From Streptomyces xinghaiensis S187 (GTDB lineage Bacteria; Actinomycetota; Actinomycetes; Streptomycetales; Streptomycetaceae): a stretch of DNA of 64,000 nt. Below the pieces are notes generated by a model. It did no database searches, was not told the DNA's origin, and saw nothing but the letters and a program-made list of their open reading frames with translations. This document shows, one piece after another, positions 9,052-17,296 of this stretch (its first letter is position 1; each line of letters opens with the position of its first letter). Location: NCBI RefSeq assembly GCF_000220705.2, contig NZ_CP023202.1, positions 4,092,001 to 4,156,000 on the forward strand, given 5' to 3'. Made by a program: the position numbers and the translations under genes.

Positions 9052-9210
9052 CTAATCGTTGTCGTCCCCGGTCATGTGGTTGTCCTGGGTGGTGAGTTCG
9101 CCACCACCGGTCATGTGGTTGTCCAGCGGCTTCAGCTCGCCGCCGGTCATGTGGTCGTCCAGCGGCTTGGAGTCGCCCGGCTTCTTCTTCGGTGTCTTCT
9201 CCACGGTCAT
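9052..9210 (-). CDS. afsS: AfsS (AfsR2) sigma-like regulatory peptide
   Basis: The 52-residue acidic, repeat-based protein has a basic start (MTVEKTPKKKPG) followed by three copies of a D-(D/N)-H-M-T-G motif: PLDDHMTGGEL, PLDNHMTGGGEL and TQDNHMTG. S. coelicolor AfsS is likewise a short protein built of about 13-residue repeats with a D-x-H-M core; it is activated by AfsR and pleiotropically stimulates antibiotic production. Its position directly downstream of afsR, in the same orientation, is the classic arrangement. The ATG at 9210 is preceded by ACGGAG; the longer in-frame ATG at 9363 would read through the leader hairpin and is rejected. Confidence 0.88.
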   Translation of the reverse strand: MTVEKTPKKKPGDSKPLDDHMTGGELKPLDNHMTGGGELTTQDNHMTGDDND

Positions 9211-9250
9211 GGCGATCACTCCGTTCGTCCGTAGCCAGGGGCCGAAGTGA

Positions 9251-9286
9251 CCCGTCCGGCAACTCCCCCGACGGTTGCCGGACGGG
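9251..9286 (-). terminator. 13-bp perfect hairpin between afsR and afsS
   Basis: Arms 9251-9263 and 9274-9286 pair perfectly around a 10-nt loop. It lies after afsR and inside the presumed afsS leader, about 40 nt before its start. It could terminate afsR read-through, act as an attenuator, or stabilise the afsS leader. Confidence 0.6.
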
Positions 9287-9380
9287 TTCTCAGGGCCGCT
9301 CACCCCTGGCGGGGTGGGGCTACCTGACCGGACCGCCTGCCCCCCGTTGCGGCGATCCGGCATGCATCAAGCATCGCTGG

Positions 9381-9402
9381 AGCCGATGAACGATCGATAA
9401 AC
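9381..9402 (-). promoter_or_regulatory. Candidate AfsR operator: two adjacent 11-bp direct repeats
   Basis: On the minus strand the repeats read GTTTATCGATC and GTTCATCGGCT, back to back with the 11-bp spacing typical of AfsR/PhoP-type boxes (GTTCA-core). They sit 27 bp downstream of the afsR stop and about 170 bp upstream of the afsS start. In S. coelicolor AfsR binds direct repeats at the afsS promoter to recruit RNA polymerase. The -10 box was not certain. Confidence 0.6.
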
Positions 9403-9428
9403 GTCCGCTGCACCGCCCTGACCCGTGC

Positions 9429-12362
9429 TCATGCCGCCGTGCTGAGCGGCTGGATCAGGGCGCGGACCTCGGCGGCCTCGGGGGAGCCGAGCTGGTCGTA
9501 GACCGCCAGGGCTTCCTGCCAGCAGACCCGTGCCCGGTCGAGCTGCCCGATGCCGTTCAGGGCACGCCCGAGCATGGTGAGGGCGTTGGCCCGCCGCCAT
9601 TCACCGCCGATGCCGCGCAGGACCGAGAGGGCCTGCTCGGCCAGGCTTGCCGCCTGCGCCGGCTTGCCGGCCGCCAATTGCAGTTCCGCCAGCCGGAAAT
9701 GCGTCATGCCCTCCCAGAGCCGCTGCCGGCTGGCACGGAAGATGGCGAGTGCTTCGGTCAGCTCCTGGTGTGCCTGCTCGGCCCGTCCGGCCCGGGCCAG
9801 CGCGAGGCCCAGGGCGTACTTGCCGTTGGCCAGGCGCATGGCCACCCCCAGCTCGCGATAGGTGGCGACGGCCTGCTCGGCCAGCGCCACGGCGCTGCCG
9901 ACCCGGTCGGTCAGCAGATGCGTGCGGGAGAGGTTGCTGAGCGCGCTGGCCGCGGACTGCTGGTTGCCGTCGGCGAGGAAGAGGTCCAGCGACTGCTGGA
10001 GATAGGTCTCGGCGTCCTCGTACCGGGACTGATAGGCCGCGGCGAGCCCGCGGTCGTTCCGGGCGAAGGCCGAGGAGACGGGATCGCCCACGGAGTCTCC
10101 GGCCTCCATGGCCAGCCGCGCCTGCTCCTCGGCGTCGGCGAAGCGCCCCGCGAGGTTGTACACGTTGGCCAGCGACACCCTCGCCCGGCCCTCGGCCTGC
10201 CGGTCGCCGGTCTCCTGCGCCGCCTCCTGCAGCGCGAGGGTCGCCTGCTCGTAGGCCCGGGAGTCGGCTCCCGACTCGCCCAGGTCCTTGGCGACCATCA
10301 GCAGATCCGCTGCCCGCCGCAGCAGAGCCTCACCCGTGGACTGGTGGGCGCAGGCCAGCAGGCAACGGGCTTCCGAGAACAGCCACTCCAGGGCGGACTC
10401 GCGGTCGGCGAACGCCAGGGCGCGGCCGGAGGTGGGCGCCACATGGTCCGGCAGCCGGTCCCCGGGCCGCTCCAGCGCGTACACCTGGGCCGCCGTCGCC
10501 AGGTAGAAGTCCAGCAGCCGCGACAGTGCCGCCTCGCGCTCCGTCGGCGGGTGTTCGTCGCGTTCGGCGCACGCACGCGCGTAGAGGCGGACCAGGTCGT
10601 GGAAGCGGTAGCGGCCCGGGGCGGCGGATTCGAGCAGCGAGGTGTCGACCAGGGACTCCAGCAGCTCCTCCGTCTCGTACGGGTCGAGGTCGAGCATCGC
10701 GGCGGACGCCGCCAGGGAGATGTCCGGGCCGTCGGCCAGGCCGAGCAGGCGGAAGGCGCGGGCCTGCTGGGGTTCGAGCTGGCTGTAGCCGAGTTCGAAG
10801 GTGGCCTTGACGGCCAGGTCGCCGGCCTGGAGTTCGTCCAGCCGGCGCCGCTCGTCGCCCAGCTTCTCGGCGAGGACGGAGACCGTCCAGGTGCGGCGGG
10901 AGGCGAGGCGGGAGGCGGCGATGCGGATGGCGAGGGGCAGGAAGCCGCAGGCGGCGACCACGTCGAGGGCGGCCTTCCGCTCGGCCGCGACCCGCTCCGT
11001 ACCGACGATCTTGGTGAAGAGCTGGAGGGCCTCCTCCGGGCTCATCACGTCCAGGTCCACCAGGTGTGCCCCCGCCAGGTCCACCATCCGCATCCGGCTG
11101 GTGATCAGCGCGGCGCAGCCCTCGGTGCCCGGCAGCAGCGGCCGGACCTGGGCGGCGTCGCGGGCGTTGTCCAGCAGGACGAGCACCCGGCGGCCGTCCA
11201 GCACCGAGCGGTACAGCGCGGAGCGCTCGTCGAGGGAGTCCGGGATGGCGGAGTCCGTGCAGCCCAGGGCGCGCAGGAAGGAGCCGAGGACGGCGTCCGG
11301 CTCGGCCGGGCGCGGGCCGGCGCCCTGCAGGTCGATGTAGAGCTGGCCGTCGGGGAAGCGCTCGCGGGCGGCGTGGGCGACGTGGACGGCGAGGGTCGTC
11401 TTGCCGACGCCGCCGATGCCCGCGACCGCCGACACCGCCATGATCCGGCCCTCGGCGGTGGCCAGTTGCTCGCTCAGCTCGCCGACGAAAGCGGTGCGGC
11501 CGGTGAAGTCGGGCACCGACGCGGGCAGTTGGGCGGGGCGGACCACGGAGGGCGCCGCATCGCCCGGCAGGCCGTCGCCGTCGGCGGGGGCGGCCAGCCC
11601 GGCGTCGGCCTCCAGGATGCCCTGGTGGAGATCGCGGAGCTCACCGGACGGGTCGACGCCCAGCTCCTCGGCGAGCAGCCGCCGGGTGTCGGCGTAGACG
11701 GCGAGGGCCTCCGCCTGCCGGCCGCTGCGGTAGAGCGCGAGCATGAGCTGGGCGCGCAGGCGTTCGCGCAGCGGGTGGTCGGCGGTGAGGGCGGTCAGCT
11801 CGGAGATCACCTCGGTGTGGTGCCCGGCGTCCAGATCGAGGTCGATGCGGTACTCCAGGAGCTGGAGCCGCCACTCGGCGAGCCGGCTCCGCTGGCTCTC
11901 GGCGTACGGGCCGGGGAGCCCGGCCAGCGGCTCGCCGTCCCACAGGTCGAGCGCGGCGGCGAGCAGGTCGCGGGCCGAGCGGCGGTCGCCGTTGTGCCGG
12001 GCCTTGTCGGCCTTCTGGGCGTACTCCTCGGCGAGGGTCACGTCGAGCCCGCCGGGGCCGACCCGGATCGCGTAACCGCCGGACTCGGTCACGAGGGTGG
12101 TTCCGGCCTCCTGCCCGAACGACTTGCGCAGCCGGGAGGCGTAGGTGCGGAGTGCGGCGAGCGCCGCGTCCGGCGGCTCCTCACCCCACAGGGCGTCGAC
12201 CAGCTCGGATGCGGTGGCGGTGCGGCCGCGGCGCAGCAACAGGGCGGCGAGCAGGGCGCGTTGCTGGGGAGAGCCGGTGGACAACTGCTCCTCCCCGCGC
12301 CACGCCCGTACGGGACCGAGCACCGTGAAGCGCAGGGTGCCCGTTCCGCTGTCACCGTCCAT
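9429..12362 (-). CDS. afsR: AfsR: SARP - NB-ARC - TPR transcriptional regulator
   Basis: The 977-residue regulator has the full AfsR architecture. A SARP region (winged-helix OmpR-like DNA-binding plus bacterial transcriptional activation domain) covers about 1-255 (FTVLGPVRAWRGEEQL at the start). An NB-ARC ATPase covers about 285-600 with Walker A GIGGVGKTT near residue 315 and Walker-B-like VLVLLDNARDA. TPR repeats occupy about 640-977. AfsR integrates phosphorylation by AfsK and other kinases and activates afsS. The length matches the S. coelicolor protein (about 990). ATG at 12362 has AGGGGGAA upstream. It lies directly upstream of afsS. Confidence 0.95.
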   Translation of the reverse strand: MDGDSGTGTLRFTVLGPVRAWRGEEQLSTGSPQQRALLAALLLRRGRTATASELVDALWGEEPPDAALAALRTYASRLRKSFGQEAGTTLVTESGGYAIRVGPGGLDVTLAEEYAQKADKARHNGDRRSARDLLAAALDLWDGEPLAGLPGPYAESQRSRLAEWRLQLLEYRIDLDLDAGHHTEVISELTALTADHPLRERLRAQLMLALYRSGRQAEALAVYADTRRLLAEELGVDPSGELRDLHQGILEADAGLAAPADGDGLPGDAAPSVVRPAQLPASVPDFTGRTAFVGELSEQLATAEGRIMAVSAVAGIGGVGKTTLAVHVAHAARERFPDGQLYIDLQGAGPRPAEPDAVLGSFLRALGCTDSAIPDSLDERSALYRSVLDGRRVLVLLDNARDAAQVRPLLPGTEGCAALITSRMRMVDLAGAHLVDLDVMSPEEALQLFTKIVGTERVAAERKAALDVVAACGFLPLAIRIAASRLASRRTWTVSVLAEKLGDERRRLDELQAGDLAVKATFELGYSQLEPQQARAFRLLGLADGPDISLAASAAMLDLDPYETEELLESLVDTSLLESAAPGRYRFHDLVRLYARACAERDEHPPTEREAALSRLLDFYLATAAQVYALERPGDRLPDHVAPTSGRALAFADRESALEWLFSEARCLLACAHQSTGEALLRRAADLLMVAKDLGESGADSRAYEQATLALQEAAQETGDRQAEGRARVSLANVYNLAGRFADAEEQARLAMEAGDSVGDPVSSAFARNDRGLAAAYQSRYEDAETYLQQSLDLFLADGNQQSAASALSNLSRTHLLTDRVGSAVALAEQAVATYRELGVAMRLANGKYALGLALARAGRAEQAHQELTEALAIFRASRQRLWEGMTHFRLAELQLAAGKPAQAASLAEQALSVLRGIGGEWRRANALTMLGRALNGIGQLDRARVCWQEALAVYDQLGSPEAAEVRALIQPLSTAA

Positions 12363-12710
12363 CGCTTCCCCCTGCTGTCAGAGTTGTCCCGCGCACAGGT
12401 CAGTTTGCCTTGCTCGTGACTCCGGCGTCAGTAGAGGCGTCAGGTCTCCACAAGGCTCGTACAGGCACCGGGAGTTCGTACACCTGACGCATGGTCGGGC
12501 CAGCCTGTCACGAGTCGTGTCCGGTTCGTGGCCCGGGGTGAGATGGCGGGTGTGCGAACAGCGGTACGTTAACTTCCGGTTGACCACACTCTGGGGGAGG
12601 AGACCGGCCGGGCGCCACCGTGCGAATTCGGCCACGGGCGAGCCCGCCCCCTGCTCAACGGGACCGGCGGGCGCATCGACAACCGGCGGTGGCCGCGGTG
12701 GGATGGCGCC
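12363..12710. other. Divergent intergenic region afsR / methyltransferase
   Basis: 348 bp without a gene; it must hold the promoters of afsR (minus) and the methyltransferase (plus). Several GTTC-containing words occur (for example near 12476 and 12531) but I could not define operator repeats or -35/-10 pairs with confidence. Confidence 0.35.
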
Positions 12711-13460
12711 ATGGCGGAGACCGGACGACGGCGCAGGCGCGCGGGATACGACGGGACGGGCCCCGGGGCGATCACCCCGGACGGCTGCGCGGTGGAGCTC
12801 TACGAGCGGCTGCCGGCCGGGGACGAGCCGGATGTCGTCGAGCGGCTGGTGCCCGCCGGGGCCCACATCCTCGAACTGGGCTGCGGAGCGGGCCGGGTGA
12901 CGCACGCCCTGCTGGACCGCGGGTTCACCGTCACCGCCGTGGACGAGTCGCCCGAGATGCTGGAGCGGGTACGGGGGGCGCGCACGGTGTGCTCCCCGAT
13001 CGAAACACTGGACCTCGGGACCCGGTTCGGCGTGGTGATGCTGGCCTCGTACCTGGTCCACGCGGGGGATCCGGCGGTGCGGCAGGGGTTGCTGGACACC
13101 TGCCGGCGCCATGTGGCGGAGGACGGGGTCGTGCTGATCCAGCGGGAGCCGGCGGACGCGCACACGCGGGTGCCCCGGGAGCGGCGGATCGCCGGCGGGG
13201 GCGTCGTCCGCGTCGTCTCGGCCGAGCCGGCCGGCCCCGGCGTGAACGCGATCGTCTGCGAGTACGACTTCCCCGACGCACGCTGGACCCAGACGTTCTT
13301 GTCCCGCCCGCTGACCCCGCGGCGGTTCGAGGAGGCACTCGCCGGGGCGGGACTGGCCGTGGAGTCGTACGCCACCGAGGACGGCACCTGGGTCCGGGCG
13401 GTGCCGGTCCGCGGGCCCGGGGGGCCTCTGACGGGCGGCGCCGGACCGGAGCCGCGCTGA
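12711..13460 (+). CDS. Class I SAM-dependent methyltransferase
   Basis: The 249-residue protein carries the SAM-binding motif I LELGCGAGRVT near residue 53 and the acidic loop VTAVDESPEMLE. MLASYLVHAGDP corresponds to the motif IV region. After about residue 200 the sequence fits the small beta-rich end of SAM methyltransferases. The first 20 residues are basic and possibly flexible. The substrate is unknown. It is divergent from afsR and convergent with the DoxX-like gene, so it is probably monocistronic. Confidence 0.88.
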   Translation: MAETGRRRRRAGYDGTGPGAITPDGCAVELYERLPAGDEPDVVERLVPAGAHILELGCGAGRVTHALLDRGFTVTAVDESPEMLERVRGARTVCSPIETLDLGTRFGVVMLASYLVHAGDPAVRQGLLDTCRRHVAEDGVVLIQREPADAHTRVPRERRIAGGGVVRVVSAEPAGPGVNAIVCEYDFPDARWTQTFLSRPLTPRRFEEALAGAGLAVESYATEDGTWVRAVPVRGPGGPLTGGAGPEPR

Positions 13461-13521
13461 CGGCCCGGGCCCCGGGGCCGTGCCCGAACCGCCGGGTCGG
13501 GGGCGGCGGTCCGGGCCCGGG

Positions 13522-14640
13522 TCAGTGGCCGGTGCCGACGAGCTTCCGCAGCGCCTGCGGGTCCATCCGCGCGACCCCGTCGCGGCCGCCGTGGCCGTTC
13601 CGCGACGGCGCGGACGGCTTGAACGGGCGCGAGGAGCGCGAGGTCCGGGACGGCAGCGACGGCAGCGACGGCAGGGGCGGCAGCGTCGCCCGGGACGAGC
13701 GCGAGGACCGGGAGAACGGGGAGGTCCACGAGACCCGCGAGGTCCGGGAGGTCCGGGACGCGAGCGGCCCGCGTTCGCGCAGGCCGCGCAGCGCCCCGGT
13801 ACGGCGGGTGGTGCCGCCCGGCGTGAGCCGGCCCTTCATGCCGGTGGCCGCGCCGCTCAGCGCCTTGGACGCGGCGGAGGCGGTGCGGGACGCCGTGCCG
13901 GACGCGGCCGACGCGGTACGGGAGGCGGTCGCGGACGCGGCCTTCGAGGCGGCCTTCACCTGCGGCTTCACCGTGGCGGTCGTGCCGCGCACCGCCTTGG
14001 AGGCCGCGGCGGACGTGGCCGTGGCCCCGGTCTTCACCGGTGCGGTGGTGGCGCGCAGGGTCTTCGCGGCGGCCTTGGCGGTGCCCCGGGACGTGCCCTT
14101 GGCCCGGGTCTTCACCGGCAGCGCCGGAACCACCCGCTTGACGCGCGGCCGCTTCCCGGCGGCCGTGGCCGTGCGACGCACCAGGTTCATCTCGCGGCGG
14201 GCGGTGTGGGCGGCGTGGTGCGCACGCCAGTTCAGCGAGGGGCGGTCGCCGATGTCGGCCGCGGCGGCCAGCAGCCCGCCGAGCAGCGACACGTTCTTCA
14301 GGAACTGCATCTGCTGCCGGGACTTCTCCTCGGGGTCCTCGGCCTCCCAGAACCGGTGTCCTGCCAGTGTCGTCGGGACCAGGCTGCCGGCGAGGGCCAG
14401 CGCGGACAGCCGGGGGAACTTCCCGAGCCCCAGCAGCGTCCCGGCCGCGATGTGGACGGCGCTGTTGAGCCGTACGGCCTGCTCGGTGTTCTCCAGGGGA
14501 AGGTTGAGGCGTTCGGTGATCGGGCCGACCACGTTCTCGGCGGCGGGGGCCACGGCTTCGGCATTGCGGATCGTGTTGACGCCGCTGTAGACGAAGAAAG
14601 AGGCCAACAGGGGGCGGGCAATCCATCGCAGAGCACTCAT
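13522..14640 (-). CDS. DoxX-like membrane protein with long basic low-complexity tail
   Basis: The first about 140 residues form a DoxX-family four-helix membrane module (PLLASFFVYSGVNTIRN, LNSAVHIAAGTLLGLG, LAGSLVPTTLAGHRFWE, NVSLLGGLLAAAADIG). From about residue 150 to 372 the protein becomes Ala/Thr/Lys/Arg-rich with repeated A-A-S-K-A and R-T-S-R-S-S patterns, resembling histone-H1-like tails. The tail probably lies in the cytoplasm and may bind nucleic acid or acidic partners (inference). DoxX function in Streptomyces is poorly defined. The second half should be checked for frame errors, but codon bias remains coding-like. Confidence 0.85.
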   Translation of the reverse strand: MSALRWIARPLLASFFVYSGVNTIRNAEAVAPAAENVVGPITERLNLPLENTEQAVRLNSAVHIAAGTLLGLGKFPRLSALALAGSLVPTTLAGHRFWEAEDPEEKSRQQMQFLKNVSLLGGLLAAAADIGDRPSLNWRAHHAAHTARREMNLVRRTATAAGKRPRVKRVVPALPVKTRAKGTSRGTAKAAAKTLRATTAPVKTGATATSAAASKAVRGTTATVKPQVKAASKAASATASRTASAASGTASRTASAASKALSGAATGMKGRLTPGGTTRRTGALRGLRERGPLASRTSRTSRVSWTSPFSRSSRSSRATLPPLPSLPSLPSRTSRSSRPFKPSAPSRNGHGGRDGVARMDPQALRKLVGTGH

Positions 14641-14854
14641 GCGCTACCCGGTGCCCGCCCCCGGCCGCGTCATGCACATTAATGCTCCACTTGGACGAAC
14701 GCGGCGCAAGGTGGCGCAACGCGGCGCAACGCGGACGGACCGGGAGCACGGCCGGGGCGGGAGCACGGCCGGGGCGGGATCACAGCCGGACCGGGGCGGC
14801 CCTCCCGTCCGCCCCCGGCCCGTCCCGGCTCCCAGCCGTGTGCGCCCCCTGCGG
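14641..14854. repeat. Intergenic short tandem repeats
   Basis: Two perfect, directly adjacent 17-bp copies (14742-14758 and 14759-14775; unit GGGAGCACGGCCGGGGC) with a partial third start follow several GCGGCGCAA(C/G) copies at 14700-14732. No gene is supported here. Confidence 0.6.
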
Positions 14855-16525
14855 TCAGTCCCGGCCGAGGAACACCGGGTTCGTCATGGCCGCCATCGGG
14901 CCCGGCAGCCCGGAGGCGCCGCCGTCCGCCGCCGGGTGCCGCACCTCGGCCCGTACATAGGCGGCGTACCGGGGAGTGGTCCGCCACTCGGCGGTTCCGG
15001 TGCCGGAGGCCGGCAGCTCCGCCGCGTACAGCTGCCCCTGATCGGTGATGAACCGCACCGAGCAGCCCGGGGCGCCCGAGACCTTCAGCGCGGCGGTCAC
15101 CTCCGCGTCCGGGGCGGCGCGCAGCCGCTCCCCGATGCCCGCGCGCCGGCCCCGGCCGTCGGTCACCGAGAAGGACAGCCCCACCTCCGAGGACTCCGCG
15201 ATCCAGCAGCGGCCCGCCCGGATGCCGTCCAGGACCGCCTCCCGCGACAGGTCCTCGGCGAGCACCACGGTCTGCGGCAGGCCGACGTCCTGGCCCTCGC
15301 GGTGCGCGTCGCTGTTGCCGATCGCGGGCAGCCGGCCGGGACCGGCCGGCCGGGGGCGTGAGCCCGGACGCGAGCCGGGGCCGGGGTCCGTGCGAGGCGC
15401 GCCCTGGGTGTGCGCGGCGGCGGCGAGGGTGTTGTCCCACGCGGCGATCGTCACCTCGTCGTCCGGGGTGAACGGGCCGTTCCAGACCTCCAGCGCGTCC
15501 GCCTCGCCGAGGCCGAACTTCCAGTTGCAGCCGATGCAGGTGGCGTACGGATGAGCGGGCACCACCAGACCGCCGGCCCGCCGGATCCGTGCGGCGTACC
15601 GGCCGAAGACGCCGTCGCGCGCACGGTAGCGCCAGTCGATGAAGGTCCCCGGGTCGGTGCCGAGGGCCAGGACGTGGCCGTTGCGGGTGGTGACCTCCTC
15701 ACCGGCCATGATCAGCAGATCGTCGCCCCACAGCCCCTCCCAGGCGGCGTGGCCGGAGTGGGTGTTGTGCTCGGTGGTCGTGATGAAGTCCAGCCCCGCG
15801 GCCCGCGCGGCGGCGGCCACCTCCGCCGGGGTGCGCCGGCCGTCCGAGTGCACGGTGTGCAGATGGCAGTCGCCCCGGTACCAGGCCCGCCCACGGCCCT
15901 TCGCCCGCCCCGGGGGATACACCGGCCGCGGCGTCTCGCCCCGCGGGCCCGGCCGCAGCGTGACGGTGACCTCGTACTCCAGGCCCTGCGGCGCGACGGT
16001 GTACGGGGCGAGCACCACCTGCCAGGTGCCGGAGCGCACCGGGCCCGGCAGATAGCCCGGGGTGGCCCGCTCCGCGCTGATCGCGAACTCCGTGCGGAAA
16101 CCGCCCGACCAGCCCCGGAAACCGCGGCCGCCGGGTGCGGTGCCGCGCTCGTCGAAGATGCCGATGTCGAGGGCGTTGCCGGGGGTGCCGGCGGGGACCG
16201 ACGGCTTGTCGTAGCGGTACGAGACGGCGAGCTCGCGGATGCCCTCGGGGACCTCCACCGGGACGTAGACGTAGTCGGGCGCCCCGGGTTCCAGCCGGCC
16301 CCGGAGCGTTCTCGTCTCCGCGCCGTCCCGCCCGGTGTCCCCGGAGGCGGCGCCGGCAGCGGCGCCCGCCCCGCCGGGGGCGCCGGCCGCCGAAGCGGGG
16401 GACGCGGCGCCCGTCGCCGTCAGAGCGGCGGCGGCGCCCGTCGCGGCGGAGGCCCGCAGCAGCCCGCGCCGCCCCAGGGGCGTGGCGTCGCCGTCGCTGT
16501 CGCTGTACACGTTCCGGTCCTTCAT
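14855..16525 (-). CDS. Tat-exported PHP-domain metal-dependent phosphoesterase (CehA/McbA-like)
   Basis: The 556-residue protein begins with a twin-arginine signal (GRRGLLRASAATG, Arg19-Arg20) and an Ala-rich stretch. A beta-rich domain follows (about 80-195). A PHP domain comes next: HLHTVHSDGRRTP (about 230), TTTEHNTHSGHAAW, VVPAHPYA and GNSDAHREG supply the metal ligands expected of PHP phosphoesterases. Such proteins are secreted or periplasmic hydrolases; the CehA/McbA group hydrolyses carbamate or phosphoester substrates. ATG at 16525 has GGGAG upstream and begins the Tat signal. The true substrate is unknown. Confidence 0.88.
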   Translation of the reverse strand: MKDRNVYSDSDGDATPLGRRGLLRASAATGAAAALTATGAASPASAAGAPGGAGAAAGAASGDTGRDGAETRTLRGRLEPGAPDYVYVPVEVPEGIRELAVSYRYDKPSVPAGTPGNALDIGIFDERGTAPGGRGFRGWSGGFRTEFAISAERATPGYLPGPVRSGTWQVVLAPYTVAPQGLEYEVTVTLRPGPRGETPRPVYPPGRAKGRGRAWYRGDCHLHTVHSDGRRTPAEVAAAARAAGLDFITTTEHNTHSGHAAWEGLWGDDLLIMAGEEVTTRNGHVLALGTDPGTFIDWRYRARDGVFGRYAARIRRAGGLVVPAHPYATCIGCNWKFGLGEADALEVWNGPFTPDDEVTIAAWDNTLAAAAHTQGAPRTDPGPGSRPGSRPRPAGPGRLPAIGNSDAHREGQDVGLPQTVVLAEDLSREAVLDGIRAGRCWIAESSEVGLSFSVTDGRGRRAGIGERLRAAPDAEVTAALKVSGAPGCSVRFITDQGQLYAAELPASGTGTAEWRTTPRYAAYVRAEVRHPAADGGASGLPGPMAAMTNPVFLGRD

Positions 16526-17296
16526 CGGATGCTCCCAGGGAGTCGGCGGTGTCGGGTGGTGCGGTGCGGCCTGTGCTCGTGCGCCTGTGTGCCTGATGTG
16601 CCTGATGTGCCTGTGTGCTTGTGTGCTTGTGCTCGTGTGTCTGTTCGCCTGCGCGGTGCGGTCAACGAGCGGGTGGTGCCTGGGTGCGGCCGACCGGTGG
16701 TGGACGGCGGAGCGGCGGAGCGGCTGAGGGCTGAAAGGCGGTGCGGCGCGTGGCCGTACGGTGAGCGGTGGTGCGGCGTGACGTCCTGCGGTGCGTGGTG
16801 CGTGGTGCCGTGAACTGCCGGGCGGCGTGCGCTTCCGGCCGGGACGCCGGGACCGGCCGACCGCCCCAGGGGAAGGTTCCGGTACCCCCGGCCCCCGCCA
16901 CGGACCTGGGATCCCCGGTCCCGGGGGCCTCGAACCCCCGGGGCGCGATCCCCGACCCTGGCGGTGAGCCGTGAACAACCGCCGAACGGAAGGCCGGTGG
17001 CCGGTTTCCCTCCGGTGAGGTCCCGATGAGGTCCCGATGAGGCTCCGACGACGTCCCGGCCGAGGCCCCCGGTGGGCCCCGGGTGTACCCCCGGTGGAGT
17101 CCCGCTGAGTCCGGACCGGGGCCCGGGTGACCTCGATGTCCGCGCCCCGGCGCCCCGTCTCCCGCTCCCACCGGGCCGGTACCTGCGGAACCGCCGGTAC
17201 CGGTGTCCCCGCGTCCGCCCCGGGGCGGCCCCGCCGGCCCCGGGCGGAGCCGCCCCGCCCCTCCGCGGCCGCCCGCGGTCCGCATACGCTCGGGTG
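16526..17296. other. Long (771-bp) gene-free interval upstream of fbiC
   Basis: No coding region is convincing on either strand. About 16560-16660 holds degenerate TGTGCCTGA/TGTGCTTG repeats. 16860-16970 contains CCCCGG-rich palindromic sequence, and 17020-17045 has tandem GAGGTCCCGAT copies. It should contain the promoters of the PHP gene (minus) and fbiC (plus), but no clear boxes were found. Confidence 0.5.

Noticed and set aside
9211..9363. Longer start for afsS at ATG 9363
   Set aside because: It would translate the hairpin and leader; there is no family similarity before residue MTVEK and a ribosome-binding site lies before 9210.
9678..12419. Long plus-strand open frame opposite afsR
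   Set aside because: Shadow of afsR: third-position G/C bias and domains support the minus strand only.
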